Below, one piece after another: positions 1-10,179 of a DNA stretch of 32,305 nt. The notes below the pieces were generated by a model. That model was not told the origin of the DNA, did not search any database, and saw nothing but the letters and a program-made list of their open reading frames with translations. How positions within the stretch are numbered: position 1 is the first letter of the stretch; each line of letters opens with the position of its first letter. This DNA is from Multifurca ochricompacta (lineage: Eukaryota; Basidiomycota; Agaricomycetes; Russulales; Russulaceae), in the NCBI GenBank assembly GCA_022496185.1, contig WTXG01000352.1, forward strand, positions 1 to 32,305, in the 5' to 3' direction. The position numbers were made by a program, and so were the translations under genes.

Positions 1-1066
1 CATGGTCCCTCTTTGATCCTGACATTATTGTAGCCCCAGCATATGTCCATTTTTGAGAAGAGGGACTTGTCCTGCATGGTGTCAATAAGTTCAGAAATAA
101 GTGGTAGGGGGTAGGCATTCTTTACAGTGTATGTGTTGATCTTCCGGTAGTCCTGGACTGGTCGCAGCTTGCCATCCTTCTTTTTGATGAAGAAGAAGGG
201 GAGGCATACTGTGACTTGGACAGCCAATGTATCCCTTGGCCAGGTGCTCTTCCAGGAACTCAGTGAGTGCTGCCTGTTCGGATTGGGACAGTGGATAGAT
301 TTTGCAATCTATAGCAGCTGGTGTATCAGGGAGAAGGTCAATGGCATGATCCCATGGTCGCTCTGGGGAAAGTGGTGTGACTCCTCTTCGGAGAATACCT
401 TCCAATGCCGCTGATAAACACTTGGCACTACATCATGGTAAGTCTTCTCAACCTGTCCTTGTACTGCTTCTGGGCCAGTTCCGATGCTTTAGTAGCATGA
501 CAATAGCCGGGGTCATTCTCTTCCTCTGTACATGTGGCTCTTGCTATGGGATGTCTAATCGCATAATCATAGCCAAGCGATGTGATAATGGTTGGGTATG
601 AGTCTTTATCCATTGTTGCATCAGCCCAGTTAATTTTTGGTTCAAAGGCAGCAAGCCATGGATATCCCAAAATGAGGTCTTCATCTCCTAGATTGGTAAT
701 CAAGAAGCAAATGATCTTCATTACTTCTCCAACCTGGACTTTTAGGTCCATATAGTGGGTGATCTTTCTGGCACGATTGGCCATTCCATCAATGTTCCAG
801 ATGTTCTTTTCCTGGGGAAGTGCCAGCCTTCCCAGAGCCATTGTTTTGATTAGTCGTGGGTGAATGAAGTTGTCTGTGGCTCCAGAGTCTACTAAAATAT
901 CTTGGTTGGCCGTCCTCTGTGTAGTTTCAAAATGGACTGGTATTTTTAATGACTTGAATCGACTAGCATACACAGAGGTGACATGGAGTGCTTGTGCCCA
1001 GGCCAATGGGTTTGAGCCTAACAAAAATCCTTCTTTGCAAATGCCTTTTCTACCAAGATGGCACAT
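1..1066 (-). pseudogene. Element A pol: protease and start of reverse transcriptase, frameshifted
   Basis: This pol fragment would cleave the polyprotein and copy the element RNA in virus-like particles. The protease part (1066 to about 428) has the aspartic protease site DSGATDNFI followed by a conserved stretch up to YPWLAAFEPKINW. Around 440-405 a base is lost, and further one-base changes near 370-350 and 230-200 move the frame. Between about 190 and 1 the RT is readable again: [28 protein letters not shown], then [12 protein letters not shown]. It overlaps the end of gag in the -1 frame through the slippery site at 1022-1030. RT catalytic YMDD, RNase H and integrase lie outside the window. 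Compared with E, the same domains occur in the same order. Confidence 0.88.
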
Positions 1067-2531
1067 ACTTCCTCACTCTCCTTCATCATGTTAGCCCATA
1101 TATCCTGAGCTTTCTCTTCCTTTGATCGCTTGTCCACAGTGGGTGGGTTATTCTGAGCAGGGTTTTCTGGCGTGATGGTTGCTGTGGCGACATGCACTCC
1201 CTTCTTCAGACAATCCCAAGACATATGCCCCAATGCTTTACAATGAAAGCATCGCCCTTCTTTCATCAATGCTTGCTGCTCATCTTCCATAAGTGTTGCC
1301 CAAGCTCGGGCTCAATCCACAGAGGTATCCATGGCATTTGGATCCTGCTGGGTATGCTGGGCAGGCTTTACTCCAAAGGTGGCCTTCCACTGGTCTTGGG
1401 TCTTTCCCTTCTTGGTGTCAACTCCAAACCATGTTTGGAAGTCTAGGTAGTCCTGTTGCTGCCAATGGGCAGCATCGACCCAATCATCCCAATCATGAGG
1501 ATGATGGAACTGGATAATATTTTTGACCAGTGGGTTGGGTAGTCCTTGTGAGAAGAGGTCGAGCGTGGCCTCTTCATCTGTGTCATAGCCGGCTCTGTTG
1601 GCCAGGCTCCTAAACTTGGCGACATATGCGTCTAGTTCGCCTTTCTCCATTCTGAGGGATTTCAATTCCCGGGTGGCCTTCTGCTTGGCCTGCCCATCCA
1701 TGAATGCGTCTTTGAACCTTTGGGCAATGGTCTCCCAAAGACCCTCACTCATAGTATGATGTCTGCTTTCAACCTGTTCATTTAACCACTCCAACTGCTC
1801 CATGGTCCAGTCGTCTACTGCATCCCTCGAATTAAAGACAGAAACAGATTGGCATGCTGGAATGGGTTGACAATCTGTGGGACATCATGATTGAAGTTCT
1901 TAAAGGTCATGAACTCCAATATGAACTTCTTGCTTTGCAAGCAGTCCCCATTATATGTCTGGGGTAACACTCCTGATAAACATCCGGATGGGGGGGGAAT
2001 GTTTGGTGGTGCCGCCACTGGGGCTGGTGGGGCAGGGTCTGGAAGTTGGGCGGCAATGGTAGACATGGGCTGGTGGGATGGGGTGACAGTATTTGTGGAT
2101 TGTATCGATATCTGGGGAGTTGTCAAAGCAGGGGCTCTGAACGTGACAACTGCAGGTGCAACTGGAAACGTAGTCGCTGCTAATGCTGGTGCTTCTTCTT
2201 CACTTGGTTCTTCCATGTACTCCTCTGGTTCGGAGTCTGTGATAATGGCCAGAGGATTTTCTCTCCACAGCCCTAGTCCAAATTCAGGTGGGGCGGGTCC
2301 TGTAGTGACCCAAGAGTGTTGGCTTTCCAAGTATCAGATACAATACCAAACTCTTTTCTCATCATCATATTCTACCAGTTGGTATCTTCTGTCGTGATAG
2401 ATGTAGTATCCAAACTTGGACTCAAAGTCTTTCCAGGTGGCAGAGCCAAGTACTTGCTGTGAAAGATTATTCTCGTCTCTGCGTTTGATGAGTTCTTCTT
2501 GGAAGAGGGTCTGACTGCGGCTGGAAGCCAC
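1018..2531 (-). pseudogene. Element A gag (capsid-nucleocapsid), broken
   Basis: Gag would form the particle and bind RNA. It starts at GTG 2531-2529, in the place of E's ATG (both continue with ASS). The N-terminal block has a tyrosine/tryptophan-rich stretch (GYYIYHD...VWYCI) and an acidic SEPEEY segment. A Pro/Thr/Ala-rich linker follows, then the capsid-like core (KKFILEFMTFKNFNHD, DLFSQGLPNPLVKNIIQF), and one CCHC zinc knuckle, CFHCKALGHMSWDC, near 1250-1209. Breaks: a TGA at 2333-2331, a one-base deletion near 1812 that shifts the frame, and a TGA at 1311-1309. Gag ends KKDFC at 1018, where the frame overlaps pol. Confidence 0.9.
1022..1030 (-). promoter_or_regulatory. Probable -1 ribosomal frameshift site (gag to pol), element A
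   Basis: On the minus strand GGATTTTTG sits where gag (GAT TTT TGT TAG) and pol (GGA TTT TTG) overlap. The G_GAT_TTT heptamer fits the X_XXY_YYZ slippery pattern, and the same heptamer is known from red clover necrotic mosaic virus. C, E and B have it at the equivalent place. No downstream pseudoknot was modelled. Confidence 0.65.
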
Positions 2532-2537
2532 TGTGAG

Positions 2538-2548
2538 AGACTCGACTT
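2538..2548 (-). promoter_or_regulatory. Self-primer binding site, element A
   Basis: Read on the minus strand, AAGTCGAGTCT lies 2 nt inside the 5' LTR. It is the exact reverse complement of AGACTCGACTT in the same LTR (2782 to 2772), which begins 34 bp after a TATATAAG box (2816-2809), about where transcription should start. There is no TGG-type tRNA 3'-end match next to the LTR. This matches the Tf1/sushi self-priming arrangement. Confidence 0.75.
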
Positions 2549-2550
2549 GA

Positions 2551-3141
2551 TGTTACGTCCAGTGTGGGATGTTCCACATGACTTGTGTGACAGCTTCGTT
2601 CATGTGTCTGGATAAGAAGCCAATAGGACCTCTTGGAGTTAGAGAGGATGAGTCAAAGTCACAGGGGCTGTTCCCTGGTGACGATGTTAAGCGGAAGTGT
2701 CAAAAACACTGAGACAAACGAGTCAGAGGTTCCAAGGGGAAGTCCAGAAGACAAACACCAATGTATTCAATAAGTCGAGTCTGAGGTCTACATTGTAGTT
2801 ACAGTGGACTTATATACGTAATCAGATGGGTGTCTACGAGATAAGGATAACAGGGTCAGGTGGGCCTGAATATATGGAAGCGGAGGGCATAAAGCCTGGC
2901 TTCTGATAGGGTATTAAGTAAGTGTCTGGTCATAAAGATAAGACAATAACAGATAAGAGATAAGCAAGTAAACATAGGCAAACACGGTGTCAACAGGCAT
3001 CAACAAGTCATGGGGATGGGCGAAGAGCATGTGATGGATCCCAGGACGGAGACATAATTGAAAAGTGTAGCATAGGTGGGAGGGCTGGGTTCACATTGGG
3101 GAGAGTGAAGAAAACTGGCGTGCCCAGTGGGGTTTGTAACA
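2551..3141 (-). repeat. Element A 5' LTR (591 bp)
   Basis: The plus strand begins TGTTACGTCC and ends GTTTGTAACA, so the minus-strand LTR is TGTTACAA...GGACGTAACA, like the LTRs at 11767-12360 and 27104-27699. It carries a TATA box (minus TATATAAG, 2816-2809) and the self-primer sequence at 2782-2772. The base run 3142-3146 (CTTCT) is the expected 5-bp target duplication, whose partner would be left of the window. Confidence 0.9.
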
Positions 3142-3345
3142 CTTCTGGGTGATCCTAAGACCCAACTCTTGAATTGTCTCAGTGCTTCTGGCACTCTTCC
3201 ACTCAACAGTACTAAGGGATTAGCTCCTTGGTATTGACTTCTCACCCGATCTCCGTGCACTTGAAAGACAGGGCACACTTGACTTTGTAGTTTTGCTACG
3301 CGACCACATCACACATTGTGATGAACGCCCGCACCAGGCATTACA
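3142..3345 (+). repeat. Element C 5' LTR, last 204 bp only
   Basis: This matches 10571-10773 plus 12833 of the 3' LTR base for base in length, and ends GGCATTACA. The first roughly 391 bp are missing because element A inserted at 3141/3142. They should lie on the far side of A, outside the window. Confidence 0.9.
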
Positions 3346-3347
3346 TT

Positions 3348-3358
3348 AAGTTGAGTCT
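3348..3358 (+). promoter_or_regulatory. Self-primer binding site, element C
   Basis: AAGTTGAGTCT lies 2 nt after the LTR end. It is the exact reverse complement of AGACTCAACTT at 10538-10548 in the 3' LTR, which starts 34 bp after TATATAAG at 10504. Compared with element A, one base differs in the primer site and the partner base differs in the LTR, so pairing is kept. Confidence 0.75.
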
Positions 3359-4671
3359 CCCCCACTGTGGCTTCATCTAGTTGAAGCCAGACTTTGCACA
3401 ACGAAGAACCCATCGACTGTCAAGACAAGGATAATCTTTCACAACAAGTCCTTGGCTCTGCTGTCTGGAAAGATTTTGAAACTGAGTTTGGATACTACGT
3501 CTATCACGATGATCAGTACCAGCCAGTTGAATATGATGAACAGAAACAGGTTTGGTACCATATCTGTTACTCTAGAAGCCATTGTTCCTGGGTCACCACA
3601 GGACCTGCCCCACCAGAATACGGCCTAGGGCCTTGGAGAGAAAATCCTCCAGCTATCATCACTGACTCAGAAACCAGAAGAATATATTGAAGAAAGCAGT
3701 GAAGACGCACAAGTCATAGCCAATAGATTTATGGCTCTGACAGTTGCACCCAAGAGTACCATGTTCAGAACATCTGCTTTGGTCTCTCCTCAGATCACAT
3801 GACAAACTTCAGACACCCTGACCATTATACACCCAATTATGTTGACTATTGCCACACAGTTGCCAGACCCTGCTCCAGTTGTCCCAGCTCCAAACCTCCC
3901 CCCCCATCAGGATGCCTTATGGGAGTCCTGCCAACTACATTCACTGGTGACCAATCTCAGAGCAAAAAGTTCATGCTCGAGTTCAAGACATTCAAAAACT
4001 TCAATCATGACATCCCACAAATCGTGAACCCCTTTCAATGAACCAACCTTTTCCTCTCGCTCATCAGAGGAGACTCTGTTGATGACTGGACAATGGAGCA
4101 GATAGAATGACTGAATGATAGGATCACAGCCAGAATCAGGACCACAGATGAGGATCTGTGGGATATAGTGGTGCAAAGATTCAAGGACGCCTTCACAGAT
4201 GGGCAAGCCAAGCAGAAGGCTGCCAGGGAGTTAAAAACTCTGAAAATGGAGAGAGGAGATTTGGACGGATACATAGCCAAATTCCGCAATCTGGCTAAAA
4301 GGGTGGGGTATGATGTGAATGAAGAGGCAACACTTGACCTCTTCTCCCAGGGATTGCCCAACCCCCTGGTGAAAAACATTATTCAATTCCATCACCCCAA
4401 GTCATGGGGCCAGTGGACAAATGCTGCCAGAAGACAGCAGCAGGACTACTTAGACTTTCAAACACGCTTTGGTGTGGATACCAAGAAGGGTAAAACCCAT
4501 GACCAATGGAAAACGGCATTTGGAGTAAAACCTACACCCTCACATGACCCAAATGCCATGGACACATCAGCAGATCATACTAAGGCTTGCGCAGCACTCA
4601 CTGACAATGAAAAGAAGTCTCTCATGAAAGAAGGGTGCTGCTTCCACTGCCGAGCTCAAGGACATATGTCA

Positions 4672-5161
4672 TGTCACAGTTAGGTGCGGAACTGTGTCGT
4701 CGTCAAACAAGAGGAAACAAGTTCAGTCAAGGTTCAAAGGTTACAGTGGATCAAGCCTAGTTCAAAGTCGATAGGGCACGCGCGTGAGATTTGAAGTCGA
4801 CGGCAGAGACGCTCGGTCCTGCAGCAAGTTCAAGATGATGAAGGCTCTCCAAGTCACATCTTGGAGAGTTCAAGTGGGGTTCTAACTGGGAGGACTCAAG
4901 GATTCCGAAGCACCTTGGATTGGGCACAAGAGAACAGACTTAGTCTGTCTCTCTACTCTAGTTGGTCTTTAAATACATGTAGTTCTAGCTATGTCATAGT
5001 AAATAGAAGGTTCTAGTTCTATGATATAATATCTAAATGGTTGTGCAGTAGAACGAGCTAGAACTAAGGAGAATGAGGAGGGGTTGGGCCCTCAGTGAGT
5101 AAAACACCAGTGAAACACAATGTCGAGTCATTAGTAACGTCGCAGGGAGAATTTTGTCACA
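4672..5161. repeat. Solo LTR of another family (F, 490 bp) in element C gag
   Basis: The insert begins TGTCACAG and ends TTGTCACA. It is flanked by the 5-bp duplication TGTCA (4667-4671 and 5162-5166), and removing it plus one copy restores the gag reading frame through the zinc knuckle. TG...CA ends, a 5-bp duplication, the length and the lack of coding sequence fit an LTR left after LTR-LTR recombination. It contains a TTTAAATA stretch near 4970 that could be its TATA box. Its ends differ from the A/E, C and B LTRs, so it is a fourth family, possibly copia. Orientation is not certain. Confidence 0.8.
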
Positions 5162-5381
5162 TGTCATGGTTCTGCCCCAAGAAAACAGTCCGGGCTGCTG
5201 AAGCAACTGTGGCAACCACCACTATGATGCCACCTGTGCAGAACCTACCTACTCCAGTCAAAGAAAACCCAACAACCGCCTCAAAAACGAAGGAACAAAA
5301 GGCAGAAGCCATTTGGGAACATATGATGAATGAAGATGAGGCAGTCTGTGCCTTGTTGGTTGATAAGGCCTTCAGCCACAA

Positions 5382-5390
5382 GGATTTTTG
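5382..5390 (+). promoter_or_regulatory. Probable -1 ribosomal frameshift site (gag to pol), element C
   Basis: GGATTTTTG overlaps the gag stop: gag reads GAT TTT TGA, pol reads GGA TTT TTG ATT. The heptamer and position are the same as in elements A and E. Confidence 0.65.
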
Positions 5391-8300
5391 ATTGGCTCAA
5401 CCCCATCAGCCTGGGCAAGAGCACTTCATGTAACTTCTGTGTACACTAGTTGTTTCAAATCTCTAAAAATACCAGTACACTTTGAAACCAAACAGAAGAC
5501 AGCTGACAGATGGATATTGATTGACTCTGGAGCAACAGACAACTTCATCAGTCAAAGACTCCAGAGAGCACTGGGACTGGGGACACAGCTACTTCCCCAG
5601 GAGAAAAACATTTGGAACATAGATGGGACAGCTAACAAAGCCAGAAAAATCACACATTGCTGTGATTTGGAGGTACAGGTTGGGGAGTGGACTAAACAAC
5701 TCTGTTTCCTCATTACAGATCTAGGAGACGAAGATATGGTTTTGTGATATCCATGGCTGGCAGCATTTGAACCAAAAATCAACTGGGCAGAAGCAATTAT
5801 GGACAAGGACTTTTACCTGGTTATCATTACATCCCTGGGATACAATTATGCTGCATGACACCCTCTCACCCATGCCATCATCATGGGATCGGCTGTCACC
5901 TGGAGTGATGTGGAACCTGTGGATCAGGTGTACTGCTATGTCACAAAAGCATCGGAGCTGGCTCAGGCAGAAGTGCAAAAGAATCCAGAAAAGATGTTTG
6001 AAGAAGTGGTCCCTGCCGAATATCACCAACATTGGAAGGTCTTCTCAGAGGAGGAATCACAACGTTTCCCTCCTTCTTGACCCTGGGACCATGCCATCAA
6101 CTTCGTCCCAGATGCTCCTCAGTCAGTAGATTGCAAGATCTATCTGTTGTCTCAACCAGAAAAGGAAGTGCTCTCTATCTTCCTGGAAGAACATTTGGCA
6201 AAAGGATATATACGACCTTCTAACTCCCCTTATGCCTCGCCCTTCTTCTTCATCAAAAAGAAGGACGGAAAGCTATGACTGGTACAAGACTATCGATGGA
6301 TTAATGAACTTACAGTGAAAAACAACTACCCACTCCCACTGATCTCTGAAATCATCGATAAAATGCGTGACAAGGCTTTATTTTCAAAAATGGATGTCTG
6401 TTGGGGTTACAACAATATTTGTATCCAAGAAGGCAACCAGCCCAAAGCCGCCTTCAAGACCAATCAAGGACTCTTCAAACCCAACATCATGTTCTTTGGC
6501 CTAACGAACTCGCCTGCAACCTTCCAGTCAATGATGAATCATATTTTCCAAGACCTGATCCTTATGGAAGAAGTGGTCATATATATGGACAACATCCTAG
6601 TGGCTACCAGAAATGACATTGATCACCATCACACCCGTGTTCATGAGGTACTAGATATCTTAGCCAAGCATGACCTCTACTTGAAACCAGCCAAGTGTTC
6701 TTTTGAACAAACCAGTGTCGAATATCTTGGTGTCATTTTAGAAGGCGGTCAAGTACGCATGGACCCTGTAAAGGTACAAGGCATTCGGGAATGGTCTACT
6801 CCACAATGTACCAAAGATGTCCGATCATTCATTGGATTCTGTAACTTCTACCAGTGATTTGTCAAAGGTTTTTCAGCCATAGCCCGACCGCTTAACGATT
6901 TACTGAAAAAGGACATACCCTGGCACTGGGGAACATTGCAACAAGAAGCCTTTGACCAAATAAAGATGATCATCAGCTCTGAGCCTGTTCTTATTCAGCC
7001 AGACCTAGAAAAACTGTTCGAACTTGAGGTTGATGCCTCTATGTATGCAAATGGAGCTGTCCTTTCCCAACGAGATTATGCCAGAATTCTTCATCCAGTG
7101 GCATTTTATTCAGAGACCTTCTCATCAGCAGAGAGAAATTATGACATATGGGACAGAGAGTTACTGGCTATCATGAAAGCACTATGACATTGGCAACCTT
7201 ACCTTGCTGGATCTCCACACAAAACCATTATCTACACTGACCACTCTAACCTCCTCTACTGGTGAGAACCCCATAAAATCAGCCGATGCATTGTGCGAGA
7301 AGTTCTAGAGCTTGAAGAGTACAATTTCATGCTCAAGCACCTCCCTGGAGCCCACAATGCACGAGTGGATGCCCTGTCTAGACCAGCCAATAGCGACAAA
7401 GGGGAGGACAACAATGATAACATTGTGGTATTACCAGAAGACATCTTTGCAAAAGCGGTGGTTGTTAGCCTACACAATATGGATCTATGGGCCCAAGTAA
7501 CACAAAATATGAACCAAGAATTGTGTAGATCTTGGGTGGAGCCACATAACATTAAAATGAAGAATGGCCTTTGGTGGAAAGATGGCGATTGATTGGTTGT
7601 CACCAGTGGCGACAACATTAAGAGGGGGGTGATTCATTTTCACCATGACCTTCCCTCTGCAGGACACCCTGGTATCACAAACACTTACGCCCTTGCCAAA
7701 CAAGACTACTGGTGGCCGAACATGAAAAAGGATGTAGAAGCATACATCAAGGGATGCGCTGAATGTCAGGCAAATAAAGTAAACACTCACCCAAAACCAC
7801 TGGCACTTTCACCCATTACACCAGTTGCGACAGCCCCTTTCCAGGCCATTGCTATGGATTTCATCATCAAATTGCCACAATCACAAGGATATGATTTGAT
7901 ACTCACTATCACAGACCATGATTGTTCAAAGGCCGCACTCTTCATCCCCTGTAATGAGATGATATTGGCAGAAGGAGTCGCCAAACTCTACCTAGACCAC
8001 ATATACCAGCACTATGGACTCCCCCAGAAAATCATTTCGGACTGAGACCCACGCTTTGCATCCATGTTTGCTCATGCCCTCTGCAAATGCTTAGATATCC
8101 AACAGAACATTTCTATGGCATACCATCCTCAAACAGATGGGCAATCAGAATGAATGAACCAATGGTTGGAACAGTATCTTCGATTCTGGTGCAATGAGCG
8201 ACAAGATGACTGGGCAGAATGGTTGGCGACAGCTGAGTTTGCACACAATAGCTGGCCAAATGGGACAACAAAGGTCTCCCCCTTCTCCCTTATTATGGGA

Positions 8301-10148
8301 TGGAATCCCCACACTACTTGGACAGATAAACCCACAAATGTACCCTCCATCACACAGCATATTGGCCAATGGGAAGAAATACAAGAATCAGCCAATCAGA
8401 ATCTTCAGAAGGCACAAAAGACCCTGGCCGAGAAGCCCACAAAGTTTACGCCCTACCAGGTTGGAGATCAAGTCTGGTTGGAAGGGCGTAACATCCACAC
8501 TTCTCACCCAACGGCAAAACTCACTCCTAGACGCCATGGCCCATTTAGGATAGAACGGAAGCTGTCTGACATAATGTATAAATTGACACTACCGCCCACA
8601 TGGAAGATCCACCCTGTCTTCCACACCAACCTTCTCACACTGTACAAAGAAACTTCCATCCATGGACAGAACTTCCCAAGACCCCCTCCCAAATTAGTCA
8701 ACAGGGAACCAGAGTGGGAGGTAGAATGTATTGCTGATGCTAGATGGAAGGGACGAGGGCATAACTGGAAGCTCCATTATCTGATCAAATGGAAAGGCTT
8801 CCCTGATGCTGACAATTTATGGGAACTGGCAGAGGATGTCTTTGCACCCAAGTTGATTGAAGACTTCTATAGACACCATCCCCAGGCAGATAAAGAGCAG
8901 ACCACAATATGCATTGCTGGGCAACTCTTTTCCCCACAACCACTCAGAACACAGCCTATGTCTCCTTCTAGCATCCACACCTCTGCTGCCATCAATGCGT
9001 TTCCCCTACTTTCTCCTCTGCACCCTCCTTCTTGCCCACTATCTCCTGTTGACTATGATGCAGCTGCTAAGGTGGCTGAAGGGATCAGAACCACCAACAT
9101 CAATGAAAATTTTAATCTGCCTGAGCACCCCCATCCCAATGACCTGATCGATGTTGACTTCAGTGATGAAGCCCCCAAATTCCCCTTCTTCCCAAACAAC
9201 CCCGAATCTCAGTTCTATTTCCCACTTATGATCCCGACATCCAGGAATGATGGCACAACCGAAGTCGCCAAATATATATATTACACCAACAAGGGTATGG
9301 ACGTGGCTGGATGTCTAGAGAAAGGAGGGCCAGTCTATGGAGCCCCAGTATACTTGGAAGAAAAAAAGGTCGACTGGCTCCACTATGTCCTTGGGCCAGA
9401 ACATCTGCAGCACCTATCAACTCATGACCCTTGTGCTTTTGCCATTAATGAAGTACTCCAAGACTTGCACATGCTGTGACTCACTGCTGAGGTTGCACAG
9501 CTGCGCAAGTTCCAGGCACTTAGGGACAACCTAGAAATGCAACACTGCAACTATGAACAGCAAATGGTGAGAATTAACCAAGGGGTCTTTGATATAGAGC
9601 AGCACCTGGCCAGCATTAGGACGTGACTGGAGCTCGGAGAAGTGTACCAAATTATATCAGAATAGTACGCAGACATTTTTGCCCAACCCCTTCCCCATCA
9701 CTGCCTCGACCTTGCACCCCAGCTCAACCTGCACGCCTTTGAAATGCCACGCCTCCATGAAAACCCCAACAGTAAGCTTTGCTGGCACTGCAGCAGCAAG
9801 TATCACCTTAGCTGGTGCTGCCCCACGGCCAAGAAATGATGTTGACATTGCCAGAGTACTTCACACTGGAGCCACCAATGTTTATTCCAACAACTTACGC
9901 AGGCCCCTACCATCCAGAACCCCTCAGGTTGGTGCAGCAAGTGTCTCTCCCACAATGCCAGCCATCAAGAAATCGACTGTCATGTTTATGATGGTTGCTT
10001 TCAATGTGGGAGAAGAGGGCCCTATGGCTTTTTACGAACACATGTTTGCCCCACAGATGAAGATAAGGAGAATTACAATGCGGACCACTACACCATAGCA
10101 GATGACTACCTCTCCCTGGTACAGGATGATGATGGTATGCCAATCTAG
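5385..10148 (+). pseudogene. Element C pol: protease, RT, RNase H, integrase, chromodomain and long C-terminal extension
   Basis: One continuous frame of about 1,590 codons with 15 internal stops (14 TGA, one TAG) and no frameshift. Domains in order: aspartic protease DSGATDNFI (about 5525); RT from about 6220 ([34 protein letters not shown]); RNase H (VDAS at about 7030, YTDHSNLLYW at about 7235); integrase with HHCC finger (about 7635-7775), core Asp in MDFI, Asp in IISD before a TGA near 8043, and Glu in NQWLEQYLR (about 8155); then an SH3-like part and chromodomain at about 8715-8885 (LHYLIKWKGFPD). The RT catalytic motif reads YMDN instead of YMDD (about 6585), so the enzyme was lost. 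The frame ends at TAG 10146, 18 bases before the polypurine tract. Confidence 0.9.
8886..10148 (+). pseudogene. Element C: post-chromodomain extension with coiled-coil-like segment and zinc-finger array
   Basis: About 420 codons in the pol frame follow the chromodomain; their function is unknown. After a Ser/Pro-rich linker comes a block shared with element D (HPNDLI, then FPFF-NNP, then YIYYTNKGMDV, about 9126-9310). Past a TGA at 9477 there is a charged, helix-prone stretch (AEVAQLRKFQALRDNLEM, about 9489-9545). From about 9775 there are CCHC-like fingers: CWHCSSKYHLSWCC (C-x2-C-x4-H-x4-C), a second of the same spacing with a TGA as its second residue, then CSKCLSHNASHQEIDC and CFQCGRRG...THVC. 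An acidic tail ends at 10146. Known chromoviruses usually stop soon after the chromodomain. Nucleic-acid binding is an inference from the fingers. Confidence 0.65.
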
Positions 10149-10166
10149 CTGGCTCTGCTAGGACTT

Positions 10167-10179
10167 AGAGAGGGGGTAA
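10167..10179 (+). promoter_or_regulatory. Polypurine tract, element C
   Basis: AGAGAGGGGGTAA lies directly before the 3' LTR start TGTTATGAACC at 10180 and is the expected plus-strand primer site. Confidence 0.8.

Larger units (their letters stand above)
1..3141 (-). mobile_element. Element A: Ty3/gypsy chromovirus-type LTR retrotransposon, 5' part
   Basis: On the minus strand the order is 5' LTR (3141 to 2551), primer site, gag, then pol, which runs off the window inside reverse transcriptase. It abuts the interior of C's 5' LTR at 3142, so A landed in that LTR. The rest of A, its 3' LTR and the missing first part of C's LTR should lie left of the window. A has one-base indels and TGA stops in gag and pol and cannot encode its own proteins. 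It is close to E and D by gag, pol and LTR ends (TGTTACAA...GGACGTAACA). Confidence 0.9.
3367..5391 (+). pseudogene. Element C gag, split by a solo LTR
   Basis: Gag starts at GTG 3367-3369, aligned with the ATG of E. It keeps the same N-terminal block (FGYYVYHD), linker and capsid-like core (KKFMLEFKTFKNFNHD, DLFSQGLPNPLVKNIIQF). Breaks seen: TGA in the ninth-residue region, an inserted A near 3671, a TGA in the linker, a shift in the C run near 3900, and TGA codons near 4038 and 4108 (Q-stop-TNLF, E-stop-LND). The zinc knuckle CFHCRAQGHMS is cut at 4671 by solo LTR F. Its last Cys region (FCPKK) resumes at 5167. Gag ends SHKDF with TGA 5389-5391, inside the slippery site, overlapping pol in the -1 frame. 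Confidence 0.88.

Noticed and set aside
1891..2397. 168-codon plus-strand open frame
   Set aside because: Complement of the Pro/Ala-rich gag linker of A, glycine/valine-rich and without a domain.
4665..5169. Insert in C gag as a hAT element with 8-bp duplication ATGTCATG
   Set aside because: The same junction reads as TG...CA with a 5-bp duplication, its ends do not fit the hAT TIR pattern, and there are no subterminal repeats.
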